Source: an uncultured Flavobacterium sp. (GTDB lineage: Bacteria > Bacteroidota > Bacteroidia > Flavobacteriales > Flavobacteriaceae). Taken from it: 17,124 nt of DNA. The number at the start of each line of letters is the position of its first letter. Within the stretch, counting starts at the first letter, position 1. Positions 1-6,811 of this stretch are shown piece by piece. The position numbers and the translations under genes were made by a program. Location of the stretch: the NCBI GenBank assembly GCA_946479395.1, contig CAMLFV010000035.1:1-17124 (forward strand), given 5' to 3'. Under the pieces are notes generated by a model. It worked only from the letters and a program-made list of their open reading frames with translations. It was not told where the DNA came from and searched no databases.

Positions 1-7
1 AATTGAT

Positions 8-41
8 AAAAAAGAAAAAGTCGGAAGAAATATCTTCCGAC
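8..41 (-). terminator. Rho-independent terminator of the exporter/regulator operon
   Basis: A 9-bp perfect stem (20-28 with 33-41, GTCGGAAGA/TCTTCCGAC) encloses a 4-base loop. On the minus strand it is followed by a T-rich run (positions 19 down to 8). It lies 26 bases past the stop of the last minus-strand gene, so it most likely ends that operon. Confidence 0.8.
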
Positions 42-67
42 CATGACTAGCTTAACGCTCTGTTTTT

Positions 68-700
68 TTATTCTTCTTCGTCTAAATATTCTTCGTCTGA
101 AAACCAATAACTGTCTAACATCGTTTTATCCACAAACATTTCCAAACGTTCGGTTTCTTGTTCGGATACATATAATCGTTGAGTTTTTCCGATACTTTCA
201 GACAAACGGTGTAAACGTGTATCATGGCGTAAGCGCAACAACTCGTCGGTATTATTTATTACTAACATTTTTAGTTGATTTACATCAAAACCGGCATTAC
301 CAAACATAAAGCTCAAACGCTCCGGAGTTCCTATCAACACATCAATGCCGACAGAAATTTGGTTCTTGTCTTCATCTAAATCGGTTTTGTCGTGTGTCAT
401 AAAAATTCGTAAATCGGTATATTTTGCCAACTCTTTAAACACTGCTTCCATTTCTAATGCCTGTGGCTTATCTTCAACAATTACCAAAGCACGCGGCGAT
501 AACATAAAGGCTTTTTCTAACCGCTGAATTACCGAAATTGCAATAGCTTCTTCTCTTTCTTTTTGATCCTCAATAATCAACACCACATCGTTACCCGATT
601 TAATAGTTCCAAAAGCTTCTTCAATAACATTTGGAGCTTCGCTTAAACCATTTTCGATTAACGCTTGTTGTAATTTTGGATTTATCTTTTTTAAATTCAT
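68..700 (-). CDS. Degenerate DEAD-box helicase-like protein, single RecA-like domain
   Basis: This 210-residue protein aligns by eye with the first RecA-like domain of DEAD-box RNA helicases, but the catalytic motifs are gone. The Walker A position reads SGNDVVLIIED (35-45) with no GKT. The motif II position reads LVINNTDELL (146-155) in place of a DEAD box. The SAT position reads RLYVSEQ. The motif Ib-like IGTPERL (123-129) and motif Ia-like region (69-84) survive. There is no second helicase domain, and the tail is strongly acidic. From family knowledge it should not hydrolyse ATP; a role as an RNA-binding or protein-binding scaffold is my inference. The ATG lies 5 bases after the upstream regulator's stop, so it is the last gene of that operon. 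The frame is intact across 210 codons, which argues against random decay. Confidence 0.75.
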   Translation of the reverse strand: MNLKKINPKLQQALIENGLSEAPNVIEEAFGTIKSGNDVVLIIEDQKEREEAIAISVIQRLEKAFMLSPRALVIVEDKPQALEMEAVFKELAKYTDLRIFMTHDKTDLDEDKNQISVGIDVLIGTPERLSFMFGNAGFDVNQLKMLVINNTDELLRLRHDTRLHRLSESIGKTQRLYVSEQETERLEMFVDKTMLDSYWFSDEEYLDEEE

Positions 701-705
701 TTTGT

Positions 706-1869
706 TTATTTTGAAGCGAATAATTCTACGTCAGATTTTGAAATCTCTTTTCCGCCTAATATTATCAAGCGTTCTACAACATTTCGCAATTCACGAATAT
801 TTCCTGTCCAATCGTACTCTTTTAAAAGATTTATAGCATCGGCAGAAAATGATTTTTGTGCACTTCCGTGTTCTTCGCCAATTTTCTTTGTAAAATGTTC
901 AATCAATAACGGAATATCATCTCTACGATCGTTCAATGCAGGAACTTTAATCAAAATAACAGCCAAACGATGGTACAAATCTTCTCGGAACCTGCCTTCT
1001 TCAATTTCTTTACGTAAATCTTTATTGGTTGCTGCAATCACACGGACATCAACTTTAATATCTTTATCGGCTCCTACTCTTGTAATCATGCTTTCTTGTA
1101 ACGCACGCAAAACTTTTGCCTGTGCAGCCAAACTCATATCGCCAATTTCATCTAAAAAAATCGTTCCCTTATCGGCAGCTTCAAACTTACCTACTCGATC
1201 TTTAACAGCTGATGTAAATGCACCTTTTACGTGACCAAACAATTCACTTTCGATTAATTCAGAAGGAATTGCCGCACAGTTTACTTCGATCAACGGAAAT
1301 TGCGCTCGGTTGCTTTTTTCGTGTAAATTATGAGCTACCAATTCTTTACCTGTTCCATTTGGTCCGGTAATCAACACACGTGCATCGGTTTCGGCAACTT
1401 TATCAACCATATCTTTAATTTGCTGAATAGGTTCGCTTTCGCCAATCATTTGATAGTTTTTACTTACCTTCTTTTTTAAACGTTTGTTTTCTACAACCAG
1501 CAATTTATTATCTAATGCATTGCGAACGGTTGTTAATAATCGGTTTAAATCAGGTGGTTTCGATATATAATCAAAAGCTCCCAAACGCATTGTATTCACC
1601 GCAGTTTCTAAATCGCCATGACCAGAAATCATGATAAAAGGAGTTTCGGGTTTGATCTTTTTAGCTTCTTGCAACACTTCTTCGCCGTCTTTTTTAGGCA
1701 TTTTTATATCACAAATAACTAAATCGAAATCATCGTTTTTTATTTTTTCTAAACCTTCATCTCCGTCTGCTGCTTCAGAAACAATGTATTGATCGTTTTC
1801 TTCAGCCAATATTTTTGATAATACTCTGCGGATTGAAGCTTCGTCTTCTATAATTAAAATTTTAGCCAT
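706..1869 (-). CDS. NtrC-family sigma-54 response regulator lacking the Fis HTH domain
   Basis: The order is a receiver domain (about 1-120; phospho-acceptor D54, S82, K104), a linker, then an AAA+ sigma-54 activator domain (about 140-375). The AAA+ domain has Walker A GPNGTGKE (169-176), Walker B FLDEIGD (238-244), the RFREDLYHRL region (293-302) and WTGNIREL (354-361). The sigma-54 contact loop reads GAFTSA (216-221) rather than GAFTGA. The 387-residue protein stops just after the AAA+ domain, so the C-terminal Fis-type DNA-binding helix-turn-helix of typical NtrC proteins is missing. It probably activates sigma-54 RNA polymerase from solution, as FlgR-like regulators do, but that is inference. 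No partner histidine kinase is in the window. It starts 2 bases after the permease stop, implying co-transcription with the exporter. Confidence 0.9.
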   Translation of the reverse strand: MAKILIIEDEASIRRVLSKILAEENDQYIVSEAADGDEGLEKIKNDDFDLVICDIKMPKKDGEEVLQEAKKIKPETPFIMISGHGDLETAVNTMRLGAFDYISKPPDLNRLLTTVRNALDNKLLVVENKRLKKKVSKNYQMIGESEPIQQIKDMVDKVAETDARVLITGPNGTGKELVAHNLHEKSNRAQFPLIEVNCAAIPSELIESELFGHVKGAFTSAVKDRVGKFEAADKGTIFLDEIGDMSLAAQAKVLRALQESMITRVGADKDIKVDVRVIAATNKDLRKEIEEGRFREDLYHRLAVILIKVPALNDRRDDIPLLIEHFTKKIGEEHGSAQKSFSADAINLLKEYDWTGNIRELRNVVERLIILGGKEISKSDVELFASK

Positions 1870-1871
1870 AC

Positions 1872-3161
1872 TTAATATTTAAGCCATTTTATAAGTTCTC
1901 TCCAAGTTGGTTTTTTGCCGTACATTAAAATACCTACGCGGTAAATTTTTGATGCTACCCAAACAATAGCTATAAAGGTAGCAAATAAAAGTGCAATTGA
2001 AAGTGCAATTTCGTAAAATGGCACGCCAAACGGAATGCGCATTAACATTACTATGGGCGATGTAAACGGAATCATAGAGAAAATTGTTGCTACGGTTCCG
2101 TGTGGTTCATTCATTACTGTGAAAAAACCAATGTAAACACCCAACATTAACGGCATAATTACGGGAAACATAAACTGCTGTGTATCGGTTTCATTATCAA
2201 CCGCTGCACCAATTGCTGCATATAATGAACTGTATAAAAAGTATCCGCCAATGAAATAAATCAAGAAGTAAACTGCCATGCTAAATAATGGCAATTTTAA
2301 AAATTCGGCAAAATATATTTGGATATCAGCTAGTTTTGACGCTTCCATAGCCATTTCTGTAGTTGGTGTAGATGTATTTAAACCAAAAACCGTATTGGCA
2401 ACAACCAATAAAACTACGCCTATAACCGCCCAAATTACAAATTGTAAAATCCCCGCTAAAGTGGTTCCGATGATTTTACCCATCATCAATTGGATTGGCT
2501 TGATAGACGATACAATAATTTCAATGATTCGGTTCGTTTTTTCTTCGATCACACTACGCATGACCATGTTTCCGTAAATAATAATGAACATCATGATTAA
2601 ATATCCAAAAACAGATCCAACACCAACTTTCATTTCGTTTAAACCTTTAACCGTTTCTTCGCCCGATGCTTTTGTAAGATGCATAGTTACATCGATTTTT
2701 GATTTATCAAGCAAAATGGTATCAACACCCTGATTGGTTAAATTTTTACGTAGTAATTTTTCTGATAACTTAGATTCTGTATTGGCGATGAATCCTAAAC
2801 TTGGACTGTCTTCTGATACATATTCGATCGATTTTTCGTAATCTTTTAAATTATCTTTCTTTGGAATAAACAACACGCCTTCGTAATTTGCCTGCGAAAC
2901 GCTGTCTTTCAATATTTTTGGATCGATCTTAGAAACATCGTGGTATTTGTAGCTTTCTGAATTTTTAAATTCATTGACAAACATTCCGCTTTCGTCGTGA
3001 ATACCAATATGCTTAACTTCGGTTTTCATGGAACTTAAGTAGCCGATCAATGCTGCAACTGCCACAAAAACAATCGGACTAACAAAGGTCATCACAATAA
3101 ATGATTTATTTCGAACTTTAGAAATAAATTCTCTTTTTATAATTAAAGATAAAACGCCCAT
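1872..3161 (-). CDS. ABC-2 type transporter permease (NatB-like)
   Basis: This 429-residue inner-membrane protein has one N-terminal membrane segment (about 21-43) and a long hydrophilic, presumably periplasmic domain (about 45-178). A cluster of about six further membrane segments follows (about 181-203, 228-258, 292-320, 331-352, 357-375, 383-406). The segment EEKTNRIIEIIVSS (206-219), followed by KPIQLMMGKIIG, is characteristic of the NatB/ABC-2 permease family. With the preceding ATPase it should form an exporter. The substrate cannot be read from the sequence; sodium, peptides or antibiotics are possibilities known for the family. Its ATG shares one base with the ATPase stop (TAATG at 3163-3159), so translation is probably coupled and the start is well supported. 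Confidence 0.9.
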   Translation of the reverse strand: MGVLSLIIKREFISKVRNKSFIVMTFVSPIVFVAVAALIGYLSSMKTEVKHIGIHDESGMFVNEFKNSESYKYHDVSKIDPKILKDSVSQANYEGVLFIPKKDNLKDYEKSIEYVSEDSPSLGFIANTESKLSEKLLRKNLTNQGVDTILLDKSKIDVTMHLTKASGEETVKGLNEMKVGVGSVFGYLIMMFIIIYGNMVMRSVIEEKTNRIIEIIVSSIKPIQLMMGKIIGTTLAGILQFVIWAVIGVVLLVVANTVFGLNTSTPTTEMAMEASKLADIQIYFAEFLKLPLFSMAVYFLIYFIGGYFLYSSLYAAIGAAVDNETDTQQFMFPVIMPLMLGVYIGFFTVMNEPHGTVATIFSMIPFTSPIVMLMRIPFGVPFYEIALSIALLFATFIAIVWVASKIYRVGILMYGKKPTWRELIKWLKY

Positions 3162-4084
3162 TAGTTATTGGTTACAGTTTGAATAAAAATGTCGTTGATG
3201 CTCGGGATTTTTTCAGAAAAATGCGTTATTTGTCCAAACGGAAGTATATCGTTCAGCAATTCGTTGGCAGATCTGTCGTTTAGTTTTACAGATAATTTCA
3301 ACTCATTATCTAACGATTTAAAAAAGGTTTCTTCGGTTTGATATTTTGCATTTAAGAAATCTTTCAATTGATTTGGATTCATAGCATTTATGCCTAAATC
3401 GAACGTGTTTGAACGATACTCTTTTTTAATATCCACCAAAGATCCATCTAACAATTTATTCGATTTATGGATTAACGCAATTTCATCGCACATTTCTTCT
3501 ACGCTTTCCATACGGTGTGTAGAAAAAATAATAGTGCTGCCTTTTTGCTTCAACTCTAAAATTTCGTCTTTAATGATGTTTGCATTCACGGGATCGAAAC
3601 CTGAAAAAGGTTCATCGAAAATCAATAATTTAGGCTGATGCAGAACGGTTACAACAAACTGAATTTTTTGCGCCATTCCTTTTGATAATTCCTGAATTTT
3701 TTTGTTCCACCAATCACCGATTTCCAATTTATCAAACCAATATTTCAACTGTTTTTTGGCTTCGTCTTTAGAAATCCCTTTCAGTTGAGCAAGATACAAT
3801 GCCTGCTCGCCCACCTTCATACTTTTGTACAAACCGCGTTCTTCGGGCATGTAACCGATATGCTTTACATGATGAGGGCTTAATTTTTCGCCATCTAACA
3901 AAATTTCGCCACTATCGGGAAATGTAATCTGATTGATAATACGAATTAAGGAAGTTTTGCCCGCTCCGTTTGGTCCCAACAGACCAAAAACGCTGCCTTG
4001 CGGAATGGCTAAAGATATGTTGTTTAAAGCGGTTTTGTCGCCATACTTTTTTACAACATTATTTACCTGCAATATTGGTTTCAT
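3161..4084 (-). CDS. ABC transporter ATP-binding protein (NatA-like)
   Basis: This 307-residue cytoplasmic ATPase energises the adjacent ABC-2 permease. It carries Walker A GPNGAGKT (37-44), the signature LSKGM (133-137), Walker B LLIFDEP (153-159) and the switch histidine in FSTH (187-190). The Q-loop region reads YMPEERGLY (78-86), so the usual glutamine is absent; this PEERGLY version recurs in drug/sodium-exporter type ATPases. A C-terminal extension of about 90 residues follows the nucleotide-binding domain. It is the first gene of the four-gene operon, with a TAnnTTTG promoter at 4110-4117 and the terminator of the upstream dnaJ operon just beyond it. Export is inferred from family; the substrate is unknown. 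Confidence 0.92.
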   Translation of the reverse strand: MKPILQVNNVVKKYGDKTALNNISLAIPQGSVFGLLGPNGAGKTSLIRIINQITFPDSGEILLDGEKLSPHHVKHIGYMPEERGLYKSMKVGEQALYLAQLKGISKDEAKKQLKYWFDKLEIGDWWNKKIQELSKGMAQKIQFVVTVLHQPKLLIFDEPFSGFDPVNANIIKDEILELKQKGSTIIFSTHRMESVEEMCDEIALIHKSNKLLDGSLVDIKKEYRSNTFDLGINAMNPNQLKDFLNAKYQTEETFFKSLDNELKLSVKLNDRSANELLNDILPFGQITHFSEKIPSINDIFIQTVTNN

Positions 4085-4109
4085 AGTTTTAAACTAAATA
4101 AAATAGTTA

Positions 4110-4117
4110 CAAAGATA
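4110..4117 (-). promoter_or_regulatory. Promoter -7 element of the exporter/regulator operon
   Basis: TATCTTTG on the minus strand matches the Bacteroidota -7 consensus TAnnTTTG exactly. It sits about 26 bases upstream of the ATPase ATG and just downstream of the dnaJ operon terminator, as expected for an independent transcription unit. No good -33 TTG was found at normal spacing. Confidence 0.6.
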
Positions 4118-4127
4118 CAAAGTAGTT

Positions 4128-4165
4128 AAAAAAAACCCATCCTTGTTTTTACAAACAAGGATGGG
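4128..4165 (-). terminator. Rho-independent terminator of grpE-dnaJ
   Basis: A 13-bp perfect stem (4136-4148 with 4153-4165, CCCATCCTTGTTT/AAACAAGGATGGG) has a 4-base loop. On the minus strand it is followed by eight T residues (4135 down to 4128). It lies about 70 bases past the dnaJ stop and is the strongest terminator in the window. Confidence 0.93.
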
Positions 4166-4205
4166 AAAAATTGCTATGAAAAAGAAAATCCACCGTTTTA
4201 TAAGT

Positions 4206-4238
4206 GTAATACAAACTTACAAAGTTTTTTTGTATTAC
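4206..4238 (-). other. Hairpin overlapping the dnaJ stop codon
   Basis: A 10-bp perfect inverted repeat (GTAATACAAA at 4206-4215, TTTGTATTAC at 4229-4238) spans the dnaJ stop (4235-4237). A small ACTT/AAGT stem can form inside the loop. No T-run follows on the minus strand, so it is not a classical terminator. It may protect the mRNA 3' end or simply be AT-rich symmetry. Confidence 0.45.
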
Positions 4239-5353
4239 GAAAACATTTCTTTTACTTTTTCAAAAAAACTTTTATCTCCTTTTTGAGGATGTGGTATAAA
4301 ATTGTCGTCTTCCTTCATTTTTTCGAAGAAATCTTTCTGTTCTTTTGTTAATTTTTTAGGCGTCCAAACGTTGATGTGGATTAGGAAATCGCCGTTTCCG
4401 TAGCCATTTAAACTTGGTAATCCTTTTCCTTTTAATCTTAGAATTTTTCCGGATTGGATACCTTCTTCAATTTTAATTCGAACTTTCCCATTAACCGTAT
4501 CAACTTCTTTAGATCCGCCCAAAGCAGCATCGGCAATATTCAAATATAAATCATAATGAATGTTTTCGCCTTCGCGTTTTAAAAATTCGTGCTCAATTTC
4601 TTCGATCACCACAATTAAATCTCCAGGAATACTGTTTGCACCAGGTGCATCGTTTCCTTTACCTGAAACTTTCAACTGAATACCGTCTGAAACTCCAGCC
4701 GGAATTTTGATTGAAACGGTTTCTTCTGAAGTGACCATTCCGTCTGCATCAGCTCCTTGCGGTTTGTGATCTAAAATTTGCCCTGAACCCTGACAGGTTG
4801 GACAAGGTGAAGAGGTTTGCATACGACCCAAAATGGTATTTTGCACGCGCATAACCTGTCCCGAACCGTTACAAGTGTTACAAGTTTTGTAGGTTACCCC
4901 ACTCGCCTGCATTTTACGCTTTACTTTTACCTTTTTTTCTACACCGTTAGCTATATCTTCTAAAGTAAGTTTTACTTTAATACGCAGGTTAGAACCTTTT
5001 ACACGACGTGGTCCGCCACCGCCGCCAAATCCGCCGAAGCCACCAAAACCACCACCGAAGATATCGCCAAACTGACTGAAAATATCTTCCATGTTGTTAA
5101 AACCGCCGTGACCACCAAAACCACCACCACCTTCAAATGCAGCGTGACCGTACTGATCGTAACGTGCTTTTTTATCGGCATCGCTTAAAACTTCGTAAGC
5201 TTCTGCAGCCAACTTAAAGTTTTCTTCGGCTTCTTTATCGCCCGGATTTTTATCAGGGTGAAATTCAATAGCTTTTTTGCGATACGCTTTTTTTATCGCA
5301 CCAGCATCGGCACTTTTATCTATACCTAATATTTCGTAATAATCTTTCTTCAT
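4235..5353 (-). CDS. dnaJ: Chaperone protein DnaJ (Hsp40), two-motif zinc region
   Basis: DnaJ delivers unfolded substrates to DnaK and stimulates its ATPase in the cytoplasm. The 372-residue protein has an N-terminal J domain with HPD at 32-34, a long Gly/Phe-rich linker (about 74-115), a cysteine region, and C-terminal substrate-binding domains. Only two CxxCxGxG motifs are present, CNTCNGSG (158-165) and CPTCQGSG (184-191), where canonical DnaJ has four. By position these look like motifs 2 and 3, so one zinc site is predicted. This reduced form is, from memory, shared by Flavobacterium DnaJ, so it is probably a lineage trait rather than damage. It lies 9 bases after the grpE stop, in one operon with it. 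dnaK is not in the window. Confidence 0.97.
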   Translation of the reverse strand: MKKDYYEILGIDKSADAGAIKKAYRKKAIEFHPDKNPGDKEAEENFKLAAEAYEVLSDADKKARYDQYGHAAFEGGGGFGGHGGFNNMEDIFSQFGDIFGGGFGGFGGFGGGGGPRRVKGSNLRIKVKLTLEDIANGVEKKVKVKRKMQASGVTYKTCNTCNGSGQVMRVQNTILGRMQTSSPCPTCQGSGQILDHKPQGADADGMVTSEETVSIKIPAGVSDGIQLKVSGKGNDAPGANSIPGDLIVVIEEIEHEFLKREGENIHYDLYLNIADAALGGSKEVDTVNGKVRIKIEEGIQSGKILRLKGKGLPSLNGYGNGDFLIHINVWTPKKLTKEQKDFFEKMKEDDNFIPHPQKGDKSFFEKVKEMFS

Positions 5354-5362
5354 TTTGGTTTC

Positions 5363-5899
5363 TTATTGACCGATAACAACTTTTGGGAAACGAATAATTT
5401 TATCGCCTAACTTATATCCTTTTTCTACAACATCAAAAACTTTTCCTTTAAACTCTTCGCCTGCAGGAATTTGCGTTATAGCTTCGGCAATATCTGCGTT
5501 AAATGTATCGCCTTTATTAATTTCTACCAAACTTAAACCTTTTGCCGACAAATTGTCACGCAATTTGGTTGATATTAAATTAAATCCTGTCAGATGCTCA
5601 CTTTCACCCAATGTTTCCATTTGAGCAATGGCTCTGTCAAAATCATCTAAAACCGGCAAAACGCTTTTCATAACATCTTCATTCGCAGTAGCAAACAATT
5701 CAATACGTTCGCGTGCAGTTCTTTTTCTAAAGTTCTCAAACTCGGCAAACAATCTTAAGAACTTGTCTTTTTCATTTGCCAATTGCTCTTCTAACTGTTC
5801 TTTATCAGTTAATTGATCTGCTGTTTCAATACTTTGATTATCTATCTCTTGTTCAGCATTTTGCTGTATATCTTTATCTTTTAATTCTTCGTTTTCCAT
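5363..5899 (-). CDS. grpE: Nucleotide exchange factor GrpE
   Basis: GrpE releases ADP from DnaK and completes the DnaK/DnaJ/GrpE cycle. The 178-residue protein has an acidic, Gln-rich disordered N-terminus (about 1-35) and a long coiled-coil helix region (about 30-75, including FRKRTARERIELF). A beta domain follows that ends with the GrpE signature FDVVEKGYKLGDKIIRFPKV. Length and layout are typical. It is the first gene of a grpE-dnaJ operon with its own promoter. I saw no CIRCE inverted repeat upstream, so HrcA control is not indicated here. Confidence 0.97.
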   Translation of the reverse strand: MENEELKDKDIQQNAEQEIDNQSIETADQLTDKEQLEEQLANEKDKFLRLFAEFENFRKRTARERIELFATANEDVMKSVLPVLDDFDRAIAQMETLGESEHLTGFNLISTKLRDNLSAKGLSLVEINKGDTFNADIAEAITQIPAGEEFKGKVFDVVEKGYKLGDKIIRFPKVVIGQ

Positions 5900-5931
5900 T
5901 TTTATCGATGTTTAACTTAATCACTAATTAA

Positions 5932-5964
5932 CAAAAGTAAAGCCATTCTTGTATTTTAGACAAA
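5932..5964 (-). promoter_or_regulatory. grpE-dnaJ promoter
   Basis: On the minus strand, TTTG (5964-5961) is followed after 21 bases by TACTTTTG (5939-5932), matching the Bacteroidota -33/-7 arrangement. It predicts a leader of roughly 25 to 28 bases before the grpE ATG. Confidence 0.7.
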
Positions 5965-6044
5965 TTGGCAGTAAAGTTAGAATTAATCTATATTAAGAAA
6001 TTTCGCTGTTGCCCATTTTTCGTTTTTTGATATTAGATTTTAAA

Positions 6045-6052
6045 TATATTTG
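6045..6052 (+). promoter_or_regulatory. Promoter -7 element of the YceI lipoprotein gene
   Basis: TATATTTG is an exact TAnnTTTG match 22 bases upstream of the ATG at 6075. A candidate TTG at 6027-6029 is only 15 bases away, shorter than usual. Its position downstream of the in-frame ATG at 6009 argues against that earlier start. Confidence 0.6.
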
Positions 6053-6074
6053 CATAAATAAATTATTTTTAATT

Positions 6075-6740
6075 ATGAAAAAAAATGTATTTGCATTAGT
6101 TGCTTTAGCAGCTTTATCATTAACTGCATGTAAAAAAGAAAACACAACTGCCGAAACTGATACAGTTGGAACAACTACAGAAACAGCAAACGCTGTAACA
6201 TATAACGCAAACGTTGCGGAATCTAAAATTGACTGGATTGGTGGAAAAGTTTCTGGTGACCAACATACTGGAACAATCGCTTTAAAAGACGGTCAAGTTT
6301 TTGTAACTAACAACGCGGTAACTGGTGGTAAATTTACAATTGATATGAATTCTATCGTTGTTACCGATATTACTGATGCTGAAATGAAAGCTGGTTTAGA
6401 AGGTCACTTAAAAGGTGCTACTGCTGAAAACGCTGATCATTTCTTTAACGTATCTAAATTCCCAACAGCTTCTTTTGAAATCACTAAAGTTACTGAAGAA
6501 AACGGGAAACAAATGGTTGAAGGTAACTTAACTATTAAAGAAGCAACTCACGGAATTAAATTCCCAGCAACGATTACTGTTACTGATGCTGATGTTACTG
6601 TAGCTTCTGACGAGTTTGAAATTGACAGAACTAAATTTGCTGTTAACTACAACTCTGGATCTGTTGTTAAAGATTTAGCTGGTGATAAAGTTATTAACGA
6701 TAACATTAAATTGAAAATTGCTGTTAAAGCAACTAAATAA
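6075..6740 (+). CDS. YceI-family lipoprotein
   Basis: YceI-like proteins have a lipocalin-like beta barrel that binds isoprenoid or other amphipathic molecules in the periplasm; the ligand here is unknown. The 221-residue precursor starts with a lipoprotein signal peptide (MKKN..., lipobox LTAC with C19 as the lipidated cysteine). A short Thr/Glu-rich linker follows, then the YceI domain (about 44-219). An in-frame ATG at 6009 would add 22 residues and spoil the signal peptide; the promoter at 6045-6052 lies inside that extension, so 6075 is preferred. It is a single-gene unit with a terminator. Repeated use of a few codons (GCT, ACT, GTT, AAA) suggests high expression. Confidence 0.92.
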   Translation: MKKNVFALVALAALSLTACKKENTTAETDTVGTTTETANAVTYNANVAESKIDWIGGKVSGDQHTGTIALKDGQVFVTNNAVTGGKFTIDMNSIVVTDITDAEMKAGLEGHLKGATAENADHFFNVSKFPTASFEITKVTEENGKQMVEGNLTIKEATHGIKFPATITVTDADVTVASDEFEIDRTKFAVNYNSGSVVKDLAGDKVINDNIKLKIAVKATK

Positions 6741-6760
6741 TTCAATTTAGCTACAAATGA

Positions 6761-6792
6761 AAATCCCGAAAGTAACTTTCGGGATTTTTTTT
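6761..6792 (+). terminator. Rho-independent terminator after the YceI gene
   Basis: A 12-bp stem (6761-6772 AAATCCCGAAAG with 6776-6787 CTTTCGGGATTT) has a TAA loop and continues into a T-run to 6792. It sits between convergent genes and could also serve the aminotransferase gene, though the minus-strand tail (ATTTTC) is weaker. Confidence 0.92.
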
Positions 6793-6811
6793 GTGATATA
6801 TTGATAAGAAT

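Noticed and set aside
43..309. Plus-strand open frame of 88 codons
   Set aside because: Lies antisense inside the pseudo-helicase gene, with no family resemblance; a shadow frame.
2278..2577. Plus-strand open frame of 99 codons
   Set aside because: Antisense to the permease membrane segments; composition reflects the complement of hydrophobic codons.
4999..5181. Minus-strand open frame of 60 codons inside dnaJ
   Set aside because: Out-of-frame reading of the Gly/Phe-rich repeat region, which keeps other frames open.
5900..5960. CIRCE element or heat-shock operator upstream of grpE
   Set aside because: No TTAGCACTC-N9-GAGTGCTAA-like repeat is present.
5966..5981. Sigma-54-type promoter (TTGGCAG... 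upstream of grpE)
   Set aside because: The -24-like half is fair, but the -12 half lacks the required GC at the right spacing.
6009..6074. 22-residue N-terminal extension of the YceI protein
   Set aside because: It would precede the lipoprotein signal peptide, and the TAnnTTTG promoter lies inside it.
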